Below are positions 1 to 8,699 of a stretch of 37,068 nt of DNA, piece after piece. Within the stretch, counting starts at the first letter, position 1; every line of letters starts with the position of its first letter. The position numbers were made by a program, and so were the translations under genes. Where the stretch lies: positions 1 to 37,068 of the forward strand of contig CANQIL010000014.1 in assembly GCA_947624045.1 (NCBI GenBank), written 5' to 3'. The DNA is from an uncultured Bacilli bacterium (lineage in GTDB: Bacteria > Bacillota_I > Bacilli_A > RF39 > UBA660). The notes beneath the pieces were generated by a model. It saw only the letters and a list, made by a program, of their open reading frames with translations. It did no database searches and was not told where the DNA came from.

Positions 1-465
1 TTAGCTGATATTTATAAAGAATTAGAAGAAAGATATGGTTATAAAGTTGCAGAAGAAGAGAAAAATGATTTAACAACAGAAGCTGAAAAGTTATGTTATA
101 AATTATCAATGGATAAGTTTAATCATGAGTATTTATTTGTAATTGATTACCCAGTGGAAAAAAGAGCTTTCTATCACATGCGTGATGAAAACGGTCATTT
201 ATTAGGATATGACTTATTATGGCGTGGTGTAGAAATTACAACAGGTGCTCAAAGAGAACATCGTTATGAAGAGATAAAGAAGAATGCTAAAGAGAAAAAT
301 CTTGGTGATGATGTTAAGTTTTACTTAGATTTCTTTAAGTACGGATGTCCACCTCATGGAGGTTTTGCGATAGGAATTGACCGTTTAACCATGCTTTTAC
401 TTGGTATTCCTAGTGTTAAAGAAACCCAGTTCTTATTCCGTGGACCTAATAGATTAAATCCATAA
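1..465 (+). CDS. aspS: Aspartyl-tRNA synthetase, archaeal/non-discriminating type (C-terminal part, 5' truncated)
   Basis: The frame is open from base 1 and ends at TAA 463-465, so about 154 C-terminal residues of a class II aminoacyl-tRNA synthetase are visible and the start lies outside the window. It would charge tRNA-Asp (possibly also tRNA-Asn) in the cytoplasm. Motif 2-side features are visible (DLLWRGVEITTGAQREHRY), followed by a PPHGGFAIGIDRLTMLLLG motif 3 and a terminal RGPNRLNP. The EITTGAQR segment, the YGCPPHGG segment and the terminal arginine-leucine-x-proline resemble archaeal/eukaryal-type AspRS (usual ending RDPKRLTP) more than bacterial AspRS, LysRS or AsnRS. A strong hairpin terminator follows. 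AsnRS-like paralogues are the main alternative. The class II synthetase call is certain and the AspRS call is likely. Confidence 0.8.
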   Translation, partial: LADIYKELEERYGYKVAEEEKNDLTTEAEKLCYKLSMDKFNHEYLFVIDYPVEKRAFYHMRDENGHLLGYDLLWRGVEITTGAQREHRYEEIKKNAKEKNLGDDVKFYLDFFKYGCPPHGGFAIGIDRLTMLLLGIPSVKETQFLFRGPNRLNP

Positions 466-485
466 AAGTAGTTAAATAATTAGAA

Positions 486-525
486 AAATTATGAAGGATT
501 AAAAAAAGTTCTTCATAATTTTTTT
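486..525 (+). terminator. Intrinsic terminator of aspS
   Basis: An AATTATGAAG arm pairs perfectly with CTTCATAATT across a 14-base loop, and the 3' arm runs directly into seven T residues. It separates aspS from the surface gene promoter. Confidence 0.85.
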
Positions 526-572
526 ATGCAAGTCAAATTATTGTGCAAATGTAAAAAAAAATTAAAAAGCTC

Positions 573-608
573 TTGACAATACCCAATGGGGGGGGGGTAT
601 GCTATAGT
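573..608 (+). promoter_or_regulatory. Poly-G promoter of surface gene A
   Basis: A perfect -35 TTGACA (573-578) is followed by nine bases, an uninterrupted run of ten G (588-597), then TATGCTATAGT. The best -10 is TATAGT (603-608) with an extended TG at 600-601, which gives a 24-base spacer. An alternative TATGCT at 598-603 gives 19. Both exceed the optimal 17, so the tract length should control output. The same architecture recurs at 11843 and 19295. In Neisseria porA a poly-G tract between -35 and -10 is an established phase-variation switch. Confidence 0.85.
588..597 (+). repeat. G10 homopolymer in promoter spacer (gene A)
   Basis: Ten consecutive G residues in otherwise very AT-rich sequence, located between -35 and -10. 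This is a likely slipped-strand mispairing site. Confidence 0.9.
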
Positions 609-649
609 TAGGTAAAAATATAATTTGTGGAAAAAAGGTGTTTGAAAAG

Positions 650-2161
650 ATGAATAGTAGAAAAACTAAATTAATTATAATAGCTTGTCTTTGTGTAGCA
701 GTCCTTGGCTTGTCAATAGGTTATGCTTTATTGTCAACAAGATTAAATATAACAGGTACCGCAAAGGTGCCTGCTAGTACGTGGGACGTTATATTTTTAG
801 AAGATGAAATTAATAAAACTGAAGCAGGAATGGCTAAATGTAGTTTAGGAAATATTGAGGGAACTAGTATTTCAGGAATGAGTGTAGAGTTTACTAAGCC
901 AGGAGATGCTTGTACTTTTAGTATACCTGTAAAAAATACTGGAAACATTTCTGCTAAATTAGTAGATGTAACCGGAAAAAGTTCTAATTTAACATTTGTA
1001 GGTAGTGGCAACACTGCTTTAAGTGACCAAGAATTATTACAAAAAAATGTAGTTTATGAAGTGAATTATGGAGCTACTCAAATAAATGGAAATACTGACT
1101 TTTCAAATATTGACTTATTAAAAGCAACTAATGAAATTATAGTAACTTTAAGAGTAACCTTTAATCATAGTGCTGAAGATATTCCCAAAAATCCAGTAAC
1201 ATTAGGAGGATTAGATAGAGGCTTTATCTTTGAAAGTTTATCTGAAGAAGAAAGCGAAAAACAAAGTGGCTCAAGCTTAGATAACATTCCGAATCCACCA
1301 GAATTAAATGGAGATATGATACCGGTATATTATGAAGCAACAACTACTACTGAGGGTACTTGGAAGAAAGCAGATATAAATAATGAAAATAATAATTGGT
1401 ATGATTATGCTAATCAGAAATGGGCCAATGCTGTAACTGTAGTAGCAAGCGGTACTCACACAAGAGATGATTATAAAAATGCCGAAGTTGGAACACCTAT
1501 AGATATGAATGATATAAATACGATGTGGGTCTGGATACCAAGATATTCATATACAATAAAAAGTGAAGATGGAGAAAATTATTATGGAAAAGCTAGTTTT
1601 GGAAATACTAATCCTACAAGACTATTACCTGGAGAAATAGATGTAAAATTTATTTCAAAAGTGACAGAAACAGGAACAGCTCAGTATACTGGAAGTACAC
1701 CAACAAATTGGAGAACAAACGAAGCTTTTGATTTTGGAGGAGAAAAGAAAAGTGGAATATGGGTCGGAAAATTTGAGCCAACAGGAAGTTTAGAAATAAA
1801 TACCCAAGCTTGTACTGACACAAACTGCAATGTAAGAAATGTAACAGTAAAACCCGATTTTCCTTCTATAAGAGAACAGAGAATAAGTAGTTTTTTCTAT
1901 ATGTCAAGAAGCATGCAAGTAAGTTATGCAGATACTTATGGATTCGATAAAAATAATGGTGACTTACATCTTATGAAGAATGATGAGTGGGGGTCCGTTG
2001 CTTATCTTTCCCAAAGTAAGTATGGAAAATATGGAAATAGTGATTATACAGGAGCCAATAAAGAAGTATATATAAATAATGATAGTAACTATATAACAGG
2101 ACACAGTGGCGGAAGTCCAAGCACTAGTGACTCAGAAAAAAAAATGCTTATAATGACATGA
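650..2161 (+). CDS. Variable surface protein A, N-terminal part (frameshifted in A9 tract)
   Basis: ATG 650 is preferred over the in-frame GTG 638 because AAAAGGTG (633-640) lies 9 bases before it and the start then matches paralogue B (MDSRK/MNSRK). The fragment has 503 residues. Residues about 7-28 form a signal or anchor helix followed by GYALLSTRLNITGTA. Residues about 30-200 are a beta-rich module with a PGDACTFSIPVKNTG segment that recalls TasA/camelysin-type SipW substrates (inference). A proline-rich linker leads into a formylglycine-generating-enzyme / C-type-lectin-like domain (WVWIPRYSYT, GIWVGKFE, LMKNDEWGSVAYLSQ). The frame is lost in a run of nine A (2136-2144) and stops at TGA 2159-2161. 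The intact paralogues continue through this point, so this is a phase-off, decayed or mis-assembled copy of one gene that runs to 2688. Confidence 0.85.
   Translation: MNSRKTKLIIIACLCVAVLGLSIGYALLSTRLNITGTAKVPASTWDVIFLEDEINKTEAGMAKCSLGNIEGTSISGMSVEFTKPGDACTFSIPVKNTGNISAKLVDVTGKSSNLTFVGSGNTALSDQELLQKNVVYEVNYGATQINGNTDFSNIDLLKATNEIIVTLRVTFNHSAEDIPKNPVTLGGLDRGFIFESLSEEESEKQSGSSLDNIPNPPELNGDMIPVYYEATTTTEGTWKKADINNENNNWYDYANQKWANAVTVVASGTHTRDDYKNAEVGTPIDMNDINTMWVWIPRYSYTIKSEDGENYYGKASFGNTNPTRLLPGEIDVKFISKVTETGTAQYTGSTPTNWRTNEAFDFGGEKKSGIWVGKFEPTGSLEINTQACTDTNCNVRNVTVKPDFPSIREQRISSFFYMSRSMQVSYADTYGFDKNNGDLHLMKNDEWGSVAYLSQSKYGKYGNSDYTGANKEVYINNDSNYITGHSGGSPSTSDSEKKMLIMT
2136..2144 (+). repeat. A9 homopolymer at the gene A frameshift
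   Basis: Nine A residues follow a G. With ten (or seven) A residues the reading frame joins the downstream part to give ...NAYNDMTNLG, which aligns with YNDMAELGEG of paralogue C. It is a candidate slippage site for translation-level ON/OFF switching or transcriptional slippage, or else a sequencing error. Confidence 0.8.
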
Positions 2162-2688
2162 CTAATTTAGGTGCAGGAAGAGGCCAAGCCGGACCAGGAG
2201 CTTCTACTACTGGAAATATTTATGGGATATATGATATGAGTGGAGGAGCATATGACTATGTCATGGGCGTATTAGAATACGATGAGCAGGGAGTATTTGA
2301 ACATAATGGAAAAATCGCAACAGGTTCATCAGAATTTAAAGGTTTAAGTGTTAGTGGAAGTGAAATAGGAAGTTATGAGTTACCAGATGAGAAATATTAT
2401 AATAAATATAAAAGTGCAAATCCAACAGATTATTATTTTGTAAATACAAAACATGAATTAGCTTGTAATGGAGGAATATGTTATGGACATGCCTTAAGTG
2501 AAACATATGGGACAAATAGTGGAAACAATGGGTGGTATAACGATTATGCTCTCTTTATTTATCGCACTTATCCATGGTTCGGTCGTGGTGGTTGCTATAG
2601 CTCTGCTGCAGGTGCAGGCCTGTTCAACGCATACTACAGTGGTGCCGCATTCATCAACTACTCTTGCCGCCTAGTCCTAACCCCTTAA
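2158..2688 (+). CDS. Variable surface protein A, C-terminal part with hypervariable tail
   Basis: This is the continuation of the gene that begins at 650, in another frame after the A9 run. It has no ribosome site of its own, so the ATG at 2158 is probably not a real start. It carries the FGE / C-type-lectin core (AGPGASTTGNIYGIYDMSGG, the counterpart of the GIYDMxGNVWEW region of FGE-sulfatase domains). It ends in a tail with a fixed W-Y...PWFGRGG...AGAGLF...RLVL skeleton. From about 2549 the codon choice changes: variable codons end almost always in C or T (TGC, AGC, AAC, TAC, TTC), unlike the A-ending codons upstream. No clear terminator follows before the tig promoter. Confidence 0.8.
   Translation: MTNLGAGRGQAGPGASTTGNIYGIYDMSGGAYDYVMGVLEYDEQGVFEHNGKIATGSSEFKGLSVSGSEIGSYELPDEKYYNKYKSANPTDYYFVNTKHELACNGGICYGHALSETYGTNSGNNGWYNDYALFIYRTYPWFGRGGCYSSAAGAGLFNAYYSGAAFINYSCRLVLTP
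2530..2688 (+). other. DGR-like variable region of gene A
   Basis: The last 52 codons alternate conserved skeleton residues with residues that differ in every paralogue. Variable codons are overwhelmingly NNY (for example AAC, GCT, CTC, TAT, CGC, ACT, TGC, AGC, TAC, TTC), as produced when adenines of AAY codons in a template are randomised and the pyrimidine is kept. No template repeat is seen in the window. Confidence 0.6.
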
Positions 2689-2697
2689 AAAAAGTAG

Positions 2698-2726
2698 TTG
2701 TCTTAATTTAATTTATCCTGTATAAT
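2698..2726 (+). promoter_or_regulatory. Promoter of tig
   Basis: TTGTCT (2698-2703), a 17-base spacer and a perfect TATAAT (2721-2726). The ribosome site GGAGGGA is at 2736-2742. Confidence 0.8.
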
Positions 2727-2746
2727 ATAGACGTTGGAGGGATAAT

Positions 2747-4069
2747 ATGGCAAAAAAAGTTGCAAAAGAAGAAAAAATGGAAAAAGAACAAACAACTGAA
2801 AAAGAAACAAGAAAAAACAAAAGTAATTATCATGAAATTAGTATAAAAATTGAAGGTGAAGAATGGCAAAAAGCTGTTGATAAAGCATTCGCTAAAAAGC
2901 AAAAAACAGTTAAAGTTGATGGCTTTCGTCCTGGAAAAGTACCTAGAGATATTTATGAAAAGAAATATGGAAAAGCATCTTTATGGTATGATGCTGCTGA
3001 AGATTTAATGCAAAATGCATATTTAAAAGCTATTGGTGAATCTAAGTTAACACCTGTTGCTAGACCTAGTGTAGATATAAAAGACCTATCTGATGAGCAT
3101 ATAGAATATGTCTTTACAATTATAACTACTCCTGAAGTTAAAGTAAAAAAATATAAAAAATTAAATGTAGAGCTACCAAAAGTTGAAGTTACTGATGATG
3201 AAATTCAAGAACAAATAGATCATTTATTAAATGAATATGCTGAATTAATAGTTAAAGATGGTGAAGTTGAAAACGGTGATACTGTTTATATCGATTATGA
3301 AGGCTTTAAAGATGGTGTTGCCTTTGAAGGTGGCAAAGCTGAAAATGCTCCTTTAGAAATTGGCTCACAAACTTTTGTTCCTGGCTTTGAAGAACAATTA
3401 ATTGGTATGAAAAGTGGGGAGACTAGAGAAATCAATGTAACTTTCCCAGATGACTATGCCGCCGATGAATTAAAAGGTGCTAAAACTGTTTTCAAAGTAA
3501 CATTACATGAAATAAAACAAAAACAAAAAAGAGAATTAGATGAAGACTTCTTTGATGATTTAGCTATGGAAGGTGTAGACTCTGAAGAAAAATTAAGAGA
3601 AAATATTAAAAAAAGATTACAAAAGCAAAAAGAAAATCAAGCAGAATATGACTACATTAATACTCTTTTAGATGAAGTAGCTAATAATGTTGAAGTAGAT
3701 ATTCCTGAAGAAATGGTTGAAGATGAGGTCGAAAATCTACTTTATAGGTATGAACAAAGATTAAATAGTCAAGGTATATCCCTAGATTTATATTATAGAA
3801 TTTCAGGTGATAATGAAGAATCATTAAGAAGTAAACTAGAAAAAGATGCTTATGCTAATGTATTACATCGTCTAACAATTGAAGAAATAGCTAAATTAGA
3901 AAATATTGAAGCAACAGATGAAGAAGCCAACGCTGAAGCCGAAAAAGAAGCAGAAACCTACAAAATAGATAAAGATGAGTACATAAAAGAATGCGGTGGC
4001 ATAGAAAATATTAAATATGGTTTGACTATGGAAAAAACTATTGATAGAGTTAAAGAACTAAATAAGTAA
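2747..4069 (+). CDS. tig: Trigger factor (ribosome-associated chaperone, peptidyl-prolyl isomerase)
   Basis: This 440-residue protein binds ribosomes at the nascent-chain exit and assists folding. Residues about 28-140 are the ribosome-binding domain with the signature GFRPGKVP. Residues about 180-255 are the FKBP-type isomerase domain (NGDTVYIDYEGFKDG, FVPGFEEQLIGMKSGE). The remainder is the helical C-terminal cradle. The N-terminus has an extra stretch of about 28 residues rich in lysine and glutamate. ATG 2747 follows GGAGGGA at ideal spacing. It has its own promoter and terminator. In Bacillus tig is followed by clpX, lonB and lonA. Here clpX and lonB are absent and lon follows directly. 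Confidence 0.95.
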   Translation: MAKKVAKEEKMEKEQTTEKETRKNKSNYHEISIKIEGEEWQKAVDKAFAKKQKTVKVDGFRPGKVPRDIYEKKYGKASLWYDAAEDLMQNAYLKAIGESKLTPVARPSVDIKDLSDEHIEYVFTIITTPEVKVKKYKKLNVELPKVEVTDDEIQEQIDHLLNEYAELIVKDGEVENGDTVYIDYEGFKDGVAFEGGKAENAPLEIGSQTFVPGFEEQLIGMKSGETREINVTFPDDYAADELKGAKTVFKVTLHEIKQKQKRELDEDFFDDLAMEGVDSEEKLRENIKKRLQKQKENQAEYDYINTLLDEVANNVEVDIPEEMVEDEVENLLYRYEQRLNSQGISLDLYYRISGDNEESLRSKLEKDAYANVLHRLTIEEIAKLENIEATDEEANAEAEKEAETYKIDKDEYIKECGGIENIKYGLTMEKTIDRVKELNK

Positions 4070-4077
4070 AACCATTG

Positions 4078-4107
4078 AAACTCTTACTTTGCTAGGAGTT
4101 TTTTTTC
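4078..4107 (+). terminator. Intrinsic terminator of tig
   Basis: AAACTC (4078-4083) pairs with GAGTTT (4096-4101) across a 12-base loop, followed by a run of T to 4106. Confidence 0.7.
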
Positions 4108-4129
4108 GTAAATTTTTCCTAAAAATTTA

Positions 4130-4157
4130 TTGAAAAAAAAATAATTTATTATATAAT
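4130..4157 (+). promoter_or_regulatory. Promoter of lon
   Basis: TTGAAA (4130-4135), a 16-base spacer and TATAAT (4152-4157). No CIRCE-type inverted repeat was seen, so heat-shock control through HrcA is not evident. Confidence 0.75.
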
Positions 4158-4191
4158 AGAAAGCAGTATTAAAAAACTGAGGTGAAAGACC

Positions 4192-6501
4192 ATGCAAAAA
4201 TATAATGATAAGCTTTTAGTATTAATTTTAAATGATATGGTTGTTTTACCTAATAACGAAATTAGAATAGAATATGATAATATTTATGATAAACAAATGA
4301 TTGATATAGTTGATAAAATAGAAAATGGTATGTTATTAATAGTTAATCCTTTAGAAGAAGATTTTTCTAGTATTACATCTTTACCAAAGTATGGTATTTT
4401 AGGAAAGTTAAAATTAAAAATAGCTGTTCCTAATGGCAAAACAAGAGTAGTTATAGAAGGAATGGACAGAGTCTTTATTCCTAATTATTATGAAGAAGAT
4501 GATTACTATAAAGCTACTTATGAAGATATCTTAGTAAAAGAAACTAAAGAAGATGAAAGTTACTATAATATTTTAATTAAATCTTTAGAAAATTATGTTG
4601 ATAAAGTTCCTTATATGGGAAATGCTATAATGTCCCAAATTGCTCATGCTGATACATTATCAGAATTATGTGATTTAATTGCTAGTTTTATTCCTATTAG
4701 TTATGAAGATAAGAAAAAATATGTTACAACCATTTCGCCTATTGAAAGAACAAAGATGTTACTTTTAGATATGACTAAAGGAATTAAGTTAATTGATTTA
4801 GAACGAAAAATAGAACAAGAAGTAGAAGAAAAGTTTGATGAATCACAACGAGAATATTTCTTACGTGAAAAGATAAAAATAATGCAAAAAGAATTAGGTG
4901 ATGTTAATTCTAAAGATAATGAAGTTGCTATATATAAGAAAAAGTTAAAAAGACTAAAATGTAATTCTAAAGTAAAAGAAAAAATTAAACAAGAAATATC
5001 AAGATATGAAACCCTAAATAGTAACTCTCCTGAGTTAGGTATGATACGTGAATATCTTGACTGGATGATTAATTTACCTTGGAATAATTACACTAAAGAT
5101 ACTGATGATTTAGAAAAAGTAAAAAGCATTTTAGATTCACAACACTATGCTCTAGATGAAGTAAAACTTCGTATCTTAGAATACTTAGCTGTTAAGCAAA
5201 ATACGAATAACTTACGTAGTCCTATCATTTGTCTAGTAGGTCCTCCAGGTGTTGGTAAAACTTCTCTAGCTTTAAGTATTGCGAAAAGTTTAGGCCGAAA
5301 GTCAGCTAAAATAAGTGTTGGTGGTATTAATGATGAAGCGGAAATAGTTGGCCATCGTCGAACCTACATTGGTGCTAACCCAGGAAGAATTATTCAAGGT
5401 ATCAAAAAAGCTGGTACAACTAATCCTGTTTTTATTATAGATGAAATCGATAAAATGACTAAAGATATAAAAGGTGACCCAGCTAGTAGTCTTCTAGAAG
5501 TACTAGACCCAGAACAAAATAGTAAATTTTCCGACCATTATATTGAAGAAGAATTTGATTTATCTAAAGTTATGTTTATCGCAACGGCTAACTATGTTGA
5601 ACAAATTCCTTATGAATTAAGAGATAGATTAGAAATTATAAATATCTCAAGTTACACGGAATATGAAAAACTAGATATAGCTAAAAATCACTTAATACCT
5701 AAATTATTAGAAGAACACGGTCTTACATCACTACAAGTACAAATTACTGATGATGCTTTAATGTCAATAATTAGATACTATACTAAAGAAGCCGGCGTTC
5801 GTGAACTTGAAAGAATTATTGCGACTCTTCTTAGAAAAATTGTCAAGAAGTTACTATTAGAAAAAGATACGGTTTTCTTTGAAATAACAGAAGATAAGTT
5901 AGAAGAATTCTTGGGTAAGAAAAAATTTCTTTATATGACAAATCAACCCAAAGAAGAAATTGGCGTTGTAAATGGAATGGCATATACTATCTTTGGAGGA
6001 GATATTCTTCCTATTGAAGCAACAATGTTTAAAGGTAAAGGCGAACTTATTTTAACTGGTTCTTTAGGTGAAGTAATGCAAGAATCTTGTCATATCGCCT
6101 TAGATTATATAAAAGCCAATATGCAGAAGTTTTCAATTGATGAAAAATTCTTAGAAAACGATATTCATATTCACGTACCAGAGGGTGCCGTTAATAAAGA
6201 TGGCCCATCAGCTGGTGTTACTATAACAACTGCTTTAATTAGCTTATTTACTAAAAAAACAGTTCCCTCTTATGTAGCTATGACAGGGGAAATTACCCTA
6301 CGAGGACGCGTTTTAGCGATTGGCGGTTTAAAAGAAAAAATAATTGGGGCTCATAGGGCTGGTATTAGAAAAGTCTTTTTACCTTTAGAAAATGAAAAAG
6401 ACTTAGATGAAATACCTGAAGAAATAAGAAAAGAAATTACTTTCATCTTTGTTGAAAATTATAATGATATTTTTCAAAAATTATTTAAGGGGGAAAAATA
6501 A
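4192..6501 (+). CDS. lon: ATP-dependent Lon protease
   Basis: This 769-residue cytoplasmic AAA+ serine protease degrades misfolded and regulatory proteins. The order is an N-terminal substrate domain (residues about 1-200), a coiled helical region (about 200-310), an AAA+ module with Walker A GPPGVGKTS, Walker B VFIIDEIDK and the SKVMFIATAN sensor segment, and a C-terminal protease domain. The catalytic serine lies in KDGPSAGVTI and the catalytic lysine in GGLKEKIIGAHRAGI. The length is typical of LonA. ATG 4192 follows GAGGTGAAAG. The next gene starts immediately after the stop, which suggests one transcript with the following genes. The two ends of the Bacillus lon-hem-spoVID region are kept here without the hem genes. 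Confidence 0.96.
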   Translation: MQKYNDKLLVLILNDMVVLPNNEIRIEYDNIYDKQMIDIVDKIENGMLLIVNPLEEDFSSITSLPKYGILGKLKLKIAVPNGKTRVVIEGMDRVFIPNYYEEDDYYKATYEDILVKETKEDESYYNILIKSLENYVDKVPYMGNAIMSQIAHADTLSELCDLIASFIPISYEDKKKYVTTISPIERTKMLLLDMTKGIKLIDLERKIEQEVEEKFDESQREYFLREKIKIMQKELGDVNSKDNEVAIYKKKLKRLKCNSKVKEKIKQEISRYETLNSNSPELGMIREYLDWMINLPWNNYTKDTDDLEKVKSILDSQHYALDEVKLRILEYLAVKQNTNNLRSPIICLVGPPGVGKTSLALSIAKSLGRKSAKISVGGINDEAEIVGHRRTYIGANPGRIIQGIKKAGTTNPVFIIDEIDKMTKDIKGDPASSLLEVLDPEQNSKFSDHYIEEEFDLSKVMFIATANYVEQIPYELRDRLEIINISSYTEYEKLDIAKNHLIPKLLEEHGLTSLQVQITDDALMSIIRYYTKEAGVRELERIIATLLRKIVKKLLLEKDTVFFEITEDKLEEFLGKKKFLYMTNQPKEEIGVVNGMAYTIFGGDILPIEATMFKGKGELILTGSLGEVMQESCHIALDYIKANMQKFSIDEKFLENDIHIHVPEGAVNKDGPSAGVTITTALISLFTKKTVPSYVAMTGEITLRGRVLAIGGLKEKIIGAHRAGIRKVFLPLENEKDLDEIPEEIRKEITFIFVENYNDIFQKLFKGEK

Positions 6502-7143
6502 ATGAGTGATGTAGAAGAATTTTATAATGAGGTTAAATTAAAATATGACCTTATAACGAAAAGTGAAGATATTCTTCAAGAAGAATTAGTTGATGATGAT
6601 GCTTTTTTAAATTTTTTAGAGGGCTTAGAAGTTTTACTTAACAAAGAAGAAGCTTTCTTATATTTATCAAATAATTTCTTTGTAAAAATTAAGGATATAA
6701 TTGATAAGAAAAGATTTACTACTAAAAATAGTGCTTTAATAGAAGAAATTAATAGTATTATTATAAAAATAAATGAACTTGAAGCAGTACCTAATAATAT
6801 AAAAAGAGTAAAAGTTTATAATTATATAAATTATCAAAATGAAGTGCGTCATATCAATTATGTTGATTTAAAAGTTTTTCTAGGCGCTATGGCTATGGAC
6901 TATGAAGTTTTATCGGCTTTATTAAACGATGATGTTAGAAATTATCCTAACGATGAGGTATTCTTAGCTTCAACTAATTATTTTTTAGAAGTAGAGCCAT
7001 GTTTATATGAAAATAGTGAATTACGCTATATAACTAGAAAAAAATTAGAAGATTTAAAACTAAAAAAATACTCTTTTAAAGAGCGTCATATTAAAAAATA
7101 TGTTAATTTAACTAATTTTAATTTTAAGAATTTGTGGTGTTAA
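6502..7143 (+). CDS. Unknown helical protein, paralogue of the next gene
   Basis: This 213-residue protein is acidic and apparently all-helical, with no signal or membrane segment and no motif I recognise. It begins at the base after the lon stop, with GGGG in the lon end (6490-6493) as ribosome site, so translation is probably coupled to lon. Its C-terminal part (YPNDEVFLASTNYFLEVEP ... ERHIKKYVNLT) aligns with the end of the next protein (YNNELLVLTTLNYFGNVFK ... GNIKKYSKHIK), and overall lengths match, so the two are diverged tandem duplicates. Position between lon and the spoVID-like gene is the only functional hint. Confidence 0.75.
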   Translation: MSDVEEFYNEVKLKYDLITKSEDILQEELVDDDAFLNFLEGLEVLLNKEEAFLYLSNNFFVKIKDIIDKKRFTTKNSALIEEINSIIIKINELEAVPNNIKRVKVYNYINYQNEVRHINYVDLKVFLGAMAMDYEVLSALLNDDVRNYPNDEVFLASTNYFLEVEPCLYENSELRYITRKKLEDLKLKKYSFKERHIKKYVNLTNFNFKNLWC

Positions 7144-7145
7144 TT

Positions 7146-7778
7146 ATGGAAGAAAAATTACTGAGTTTTGCTAGAATATTAACTATTAAAAATGATTTAC
7201 TAACATTAGTTATTGATGAGTTAAAAGAAAAATGGGCCAAAAAGGATGAATTTGCCCTTTTTGTTCAAAGCGTTTATGAATTTGTCTGTTTTGATAAAGC
7301 CTTCTTTTCTTTTCCTAATTTAAGAGAAGATGTTTTACAAGTCTTTTTACTTCATAGATATGATAAAGATATAGATAAAGATTTACTTACTAAAATGAAT
7401 TATGTTATAAGTGTTTTTAATTCTTTAAAAACTTCTTCAGAAGAAGAAACAAGTGATGCGATAATTGATTTTTGTACTAAAGAGATGATTTTAAGGGAGC
7501 ATGTTTTTTCAAATTATACTACTTTAATTGAATCAGTTGCTTCTGATATAGATATTTTTATTAGTATCTTAGATGATACTCTTGATGAATATAATAATGA
7601 GCTTCTAGTCTTAACAACCCTTAATTACTTTGGTAATGTTTTTAAAGAAATGTATCAAGATGAAGAAATAAAAGAAGTAGTCAAGGCTTACTTAGAAAAA
7701 GTCATAAATAAAAAAGGACTTCTTAGAGGTAATATTAAAAAATATAGTAAACACATAAAAGGAGAATTTTTGGAATAA
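7146..7778 (+). CDS. Unknown helical protein, paralogue of the preceding gene
   Basis: The chosen start is ATG 7146, two bases after the preceding stop. An in-frame GTG at 7134 would overlap the upstream gene and has no better ribosome site. The 210-residue product is helical, acidic and without membrane segments. It is a diverged duplicate of the preceding gene, most evident in the last 70 residues. No domain is recognised. It belongs to the lon transcript by spacing, and the next gene has its own GGAGGAG ribosome site at 7808. Confidence 0.75.
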   Translation: MEEKLLSFARILTIKNDLLTLVIDELKEKWAKKDEFALFVQSVYEFVCFDKAFFSFPNLREDVLQVFLLHRYDKDIDKDLLTKMNYVISVFNSLKTSSEEETSDAIIDFCTKEMILREHVFSNYTTLIESVASDIDIFISILDDTLDEYNNELLVLTTLNYFGNVFKEMYQDEEIKEVVKAYLEKVINKKGLLRGNIKKYSKHIKGEFLE

Positions 7779-7817
7779 AATTTTCTTTTTTTCATATTGT
7801 CTTAATAGGAGGAGACA

Positions 7818-8699
7818 ATGAAAAAAAATATATCTTTTGAGAAAAAAATAACATTTCCTACTATGATAGGAGAAATAAGCGCTATTGATTTAGAGCATGA
7901 CTTAAAGTTTATTGATGAAAGTAATGTTGAAGGTTCTTTTATTGTTAAAGGTAAATACAAACTAACAGAAGCATCTCGTTTAGAAGAAGATTTTAATTAT
8001 AAAATTCCAACTGAAATTGTCTTAACAGAAAAACTTGATTTACAAACGGCTCATATTGATATAAAAGATTTCTATTATGAAATAGAAAATGATGATACTA
8101 TGGTTTGTTATATTGAAATACAACTAGAGGGATTAGAAAAAATAGAATTAGAAGAAGAATTAGTGAGAAATGCTTTAGAAGAAGATGAGCGTGAATGTGA
8201 TGGAGATATTAAAACTGATGAAGAAAAAGAAATACCTCATAAAGAAGTAAAAGAAAGTGTTGATAAAGAAGTAGAAGAAACTAAAGAAGTTGAAGTAATT
8301 AATACACCTACAGAAGAGGTTAGTAATGAAAGAAATGAAGAAGTTGAAGCCGAAATTTTAAATGAAGAGACTATTAAAAATGAAGAAGCTGTTACAAAAC
8401 AGTTTACTGAGAAAGAGGAAAGTGTAACTATGAATGAAGAAAATTATATAAATAATACTTATGAAAATACTGAAGAAGACTCTGAACAAGTAGAAAGCTT
8501 ATCAAATATCTTCTCATCTTTATCAGAAAAAGAAGAAACATTTGCTACTTACTCAGTTTATATACTTCGTGAAGATGAAAGTGTTAACTCTATAATTGAA
8601 AAATATAAAACTACTAAAGAAGAATTAGAAAAATATAATGACTTAAATACTTTAACTAAAGGCTCTAAAATAATTATTCCTTATCTAAATAATGATTAG
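7818..8699 (+). CDS. SpoVID-like spore morphogenetic protein with C-terminal LysM
   Basis: This 293-residue protein has three parts. An N-terminal beta-rich domain (about 1-115) contains VEGSFIVKGKYKLTEASR and FYYEIENDD segments that resemble the SpoVID/SipL-type (SPOCS) domain. A long acidic, glutamate-rich linker spans about 115-245. A C-terminal LysM-like domain spans about 247-293 (YILREDESVNSIIEKYK ... LTKGSKIIIP). This N-domain, acidic linker, LysM order is that of SpoVID, which in Bacillus directs spore coat encasement. The next gene resembles ysxE, the natural operon partner of spoVID, and overlaps it by 8 bases. Sequence similarity is modest, so the assignment rests on architecture and synteny. 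The ribosome site is GGAGGAG, 3 bases upstream of ATGAAA after GACA. Confidence 0.65.
   Translation: MKKNISFEKKITFPTMIGEISAIDLEHDLKFIDESNVEGSFIVKGKYKLTEASRLEEDFNYKIPTEIVLTEKLDLQTAHIDIKDFYYEIENDDTMVCYIEIQLEGLEKIELEEELVRNALEEDERECDGDIKTDEEKEIPHKEVKESVDKEVEETKEVEVINTPTEEVSNERNEEVEAEILNEETIKNEEAVTKQFTEKEESVTMNEENYINNTYENTEEDSEQVESLSNIFSSLSEKEETFATYSVYILREDESVNSIIEKYKTTKEELEKYNDLNTLTKGSKIIIPYLNND

Noticed and set aside
2158-2688. Independent gene starting at ATG 2158
   Set aside because: It has no ribosome site, begins in the middle of the conserved domain, and aligns as the continuation of the gene starting at 650.
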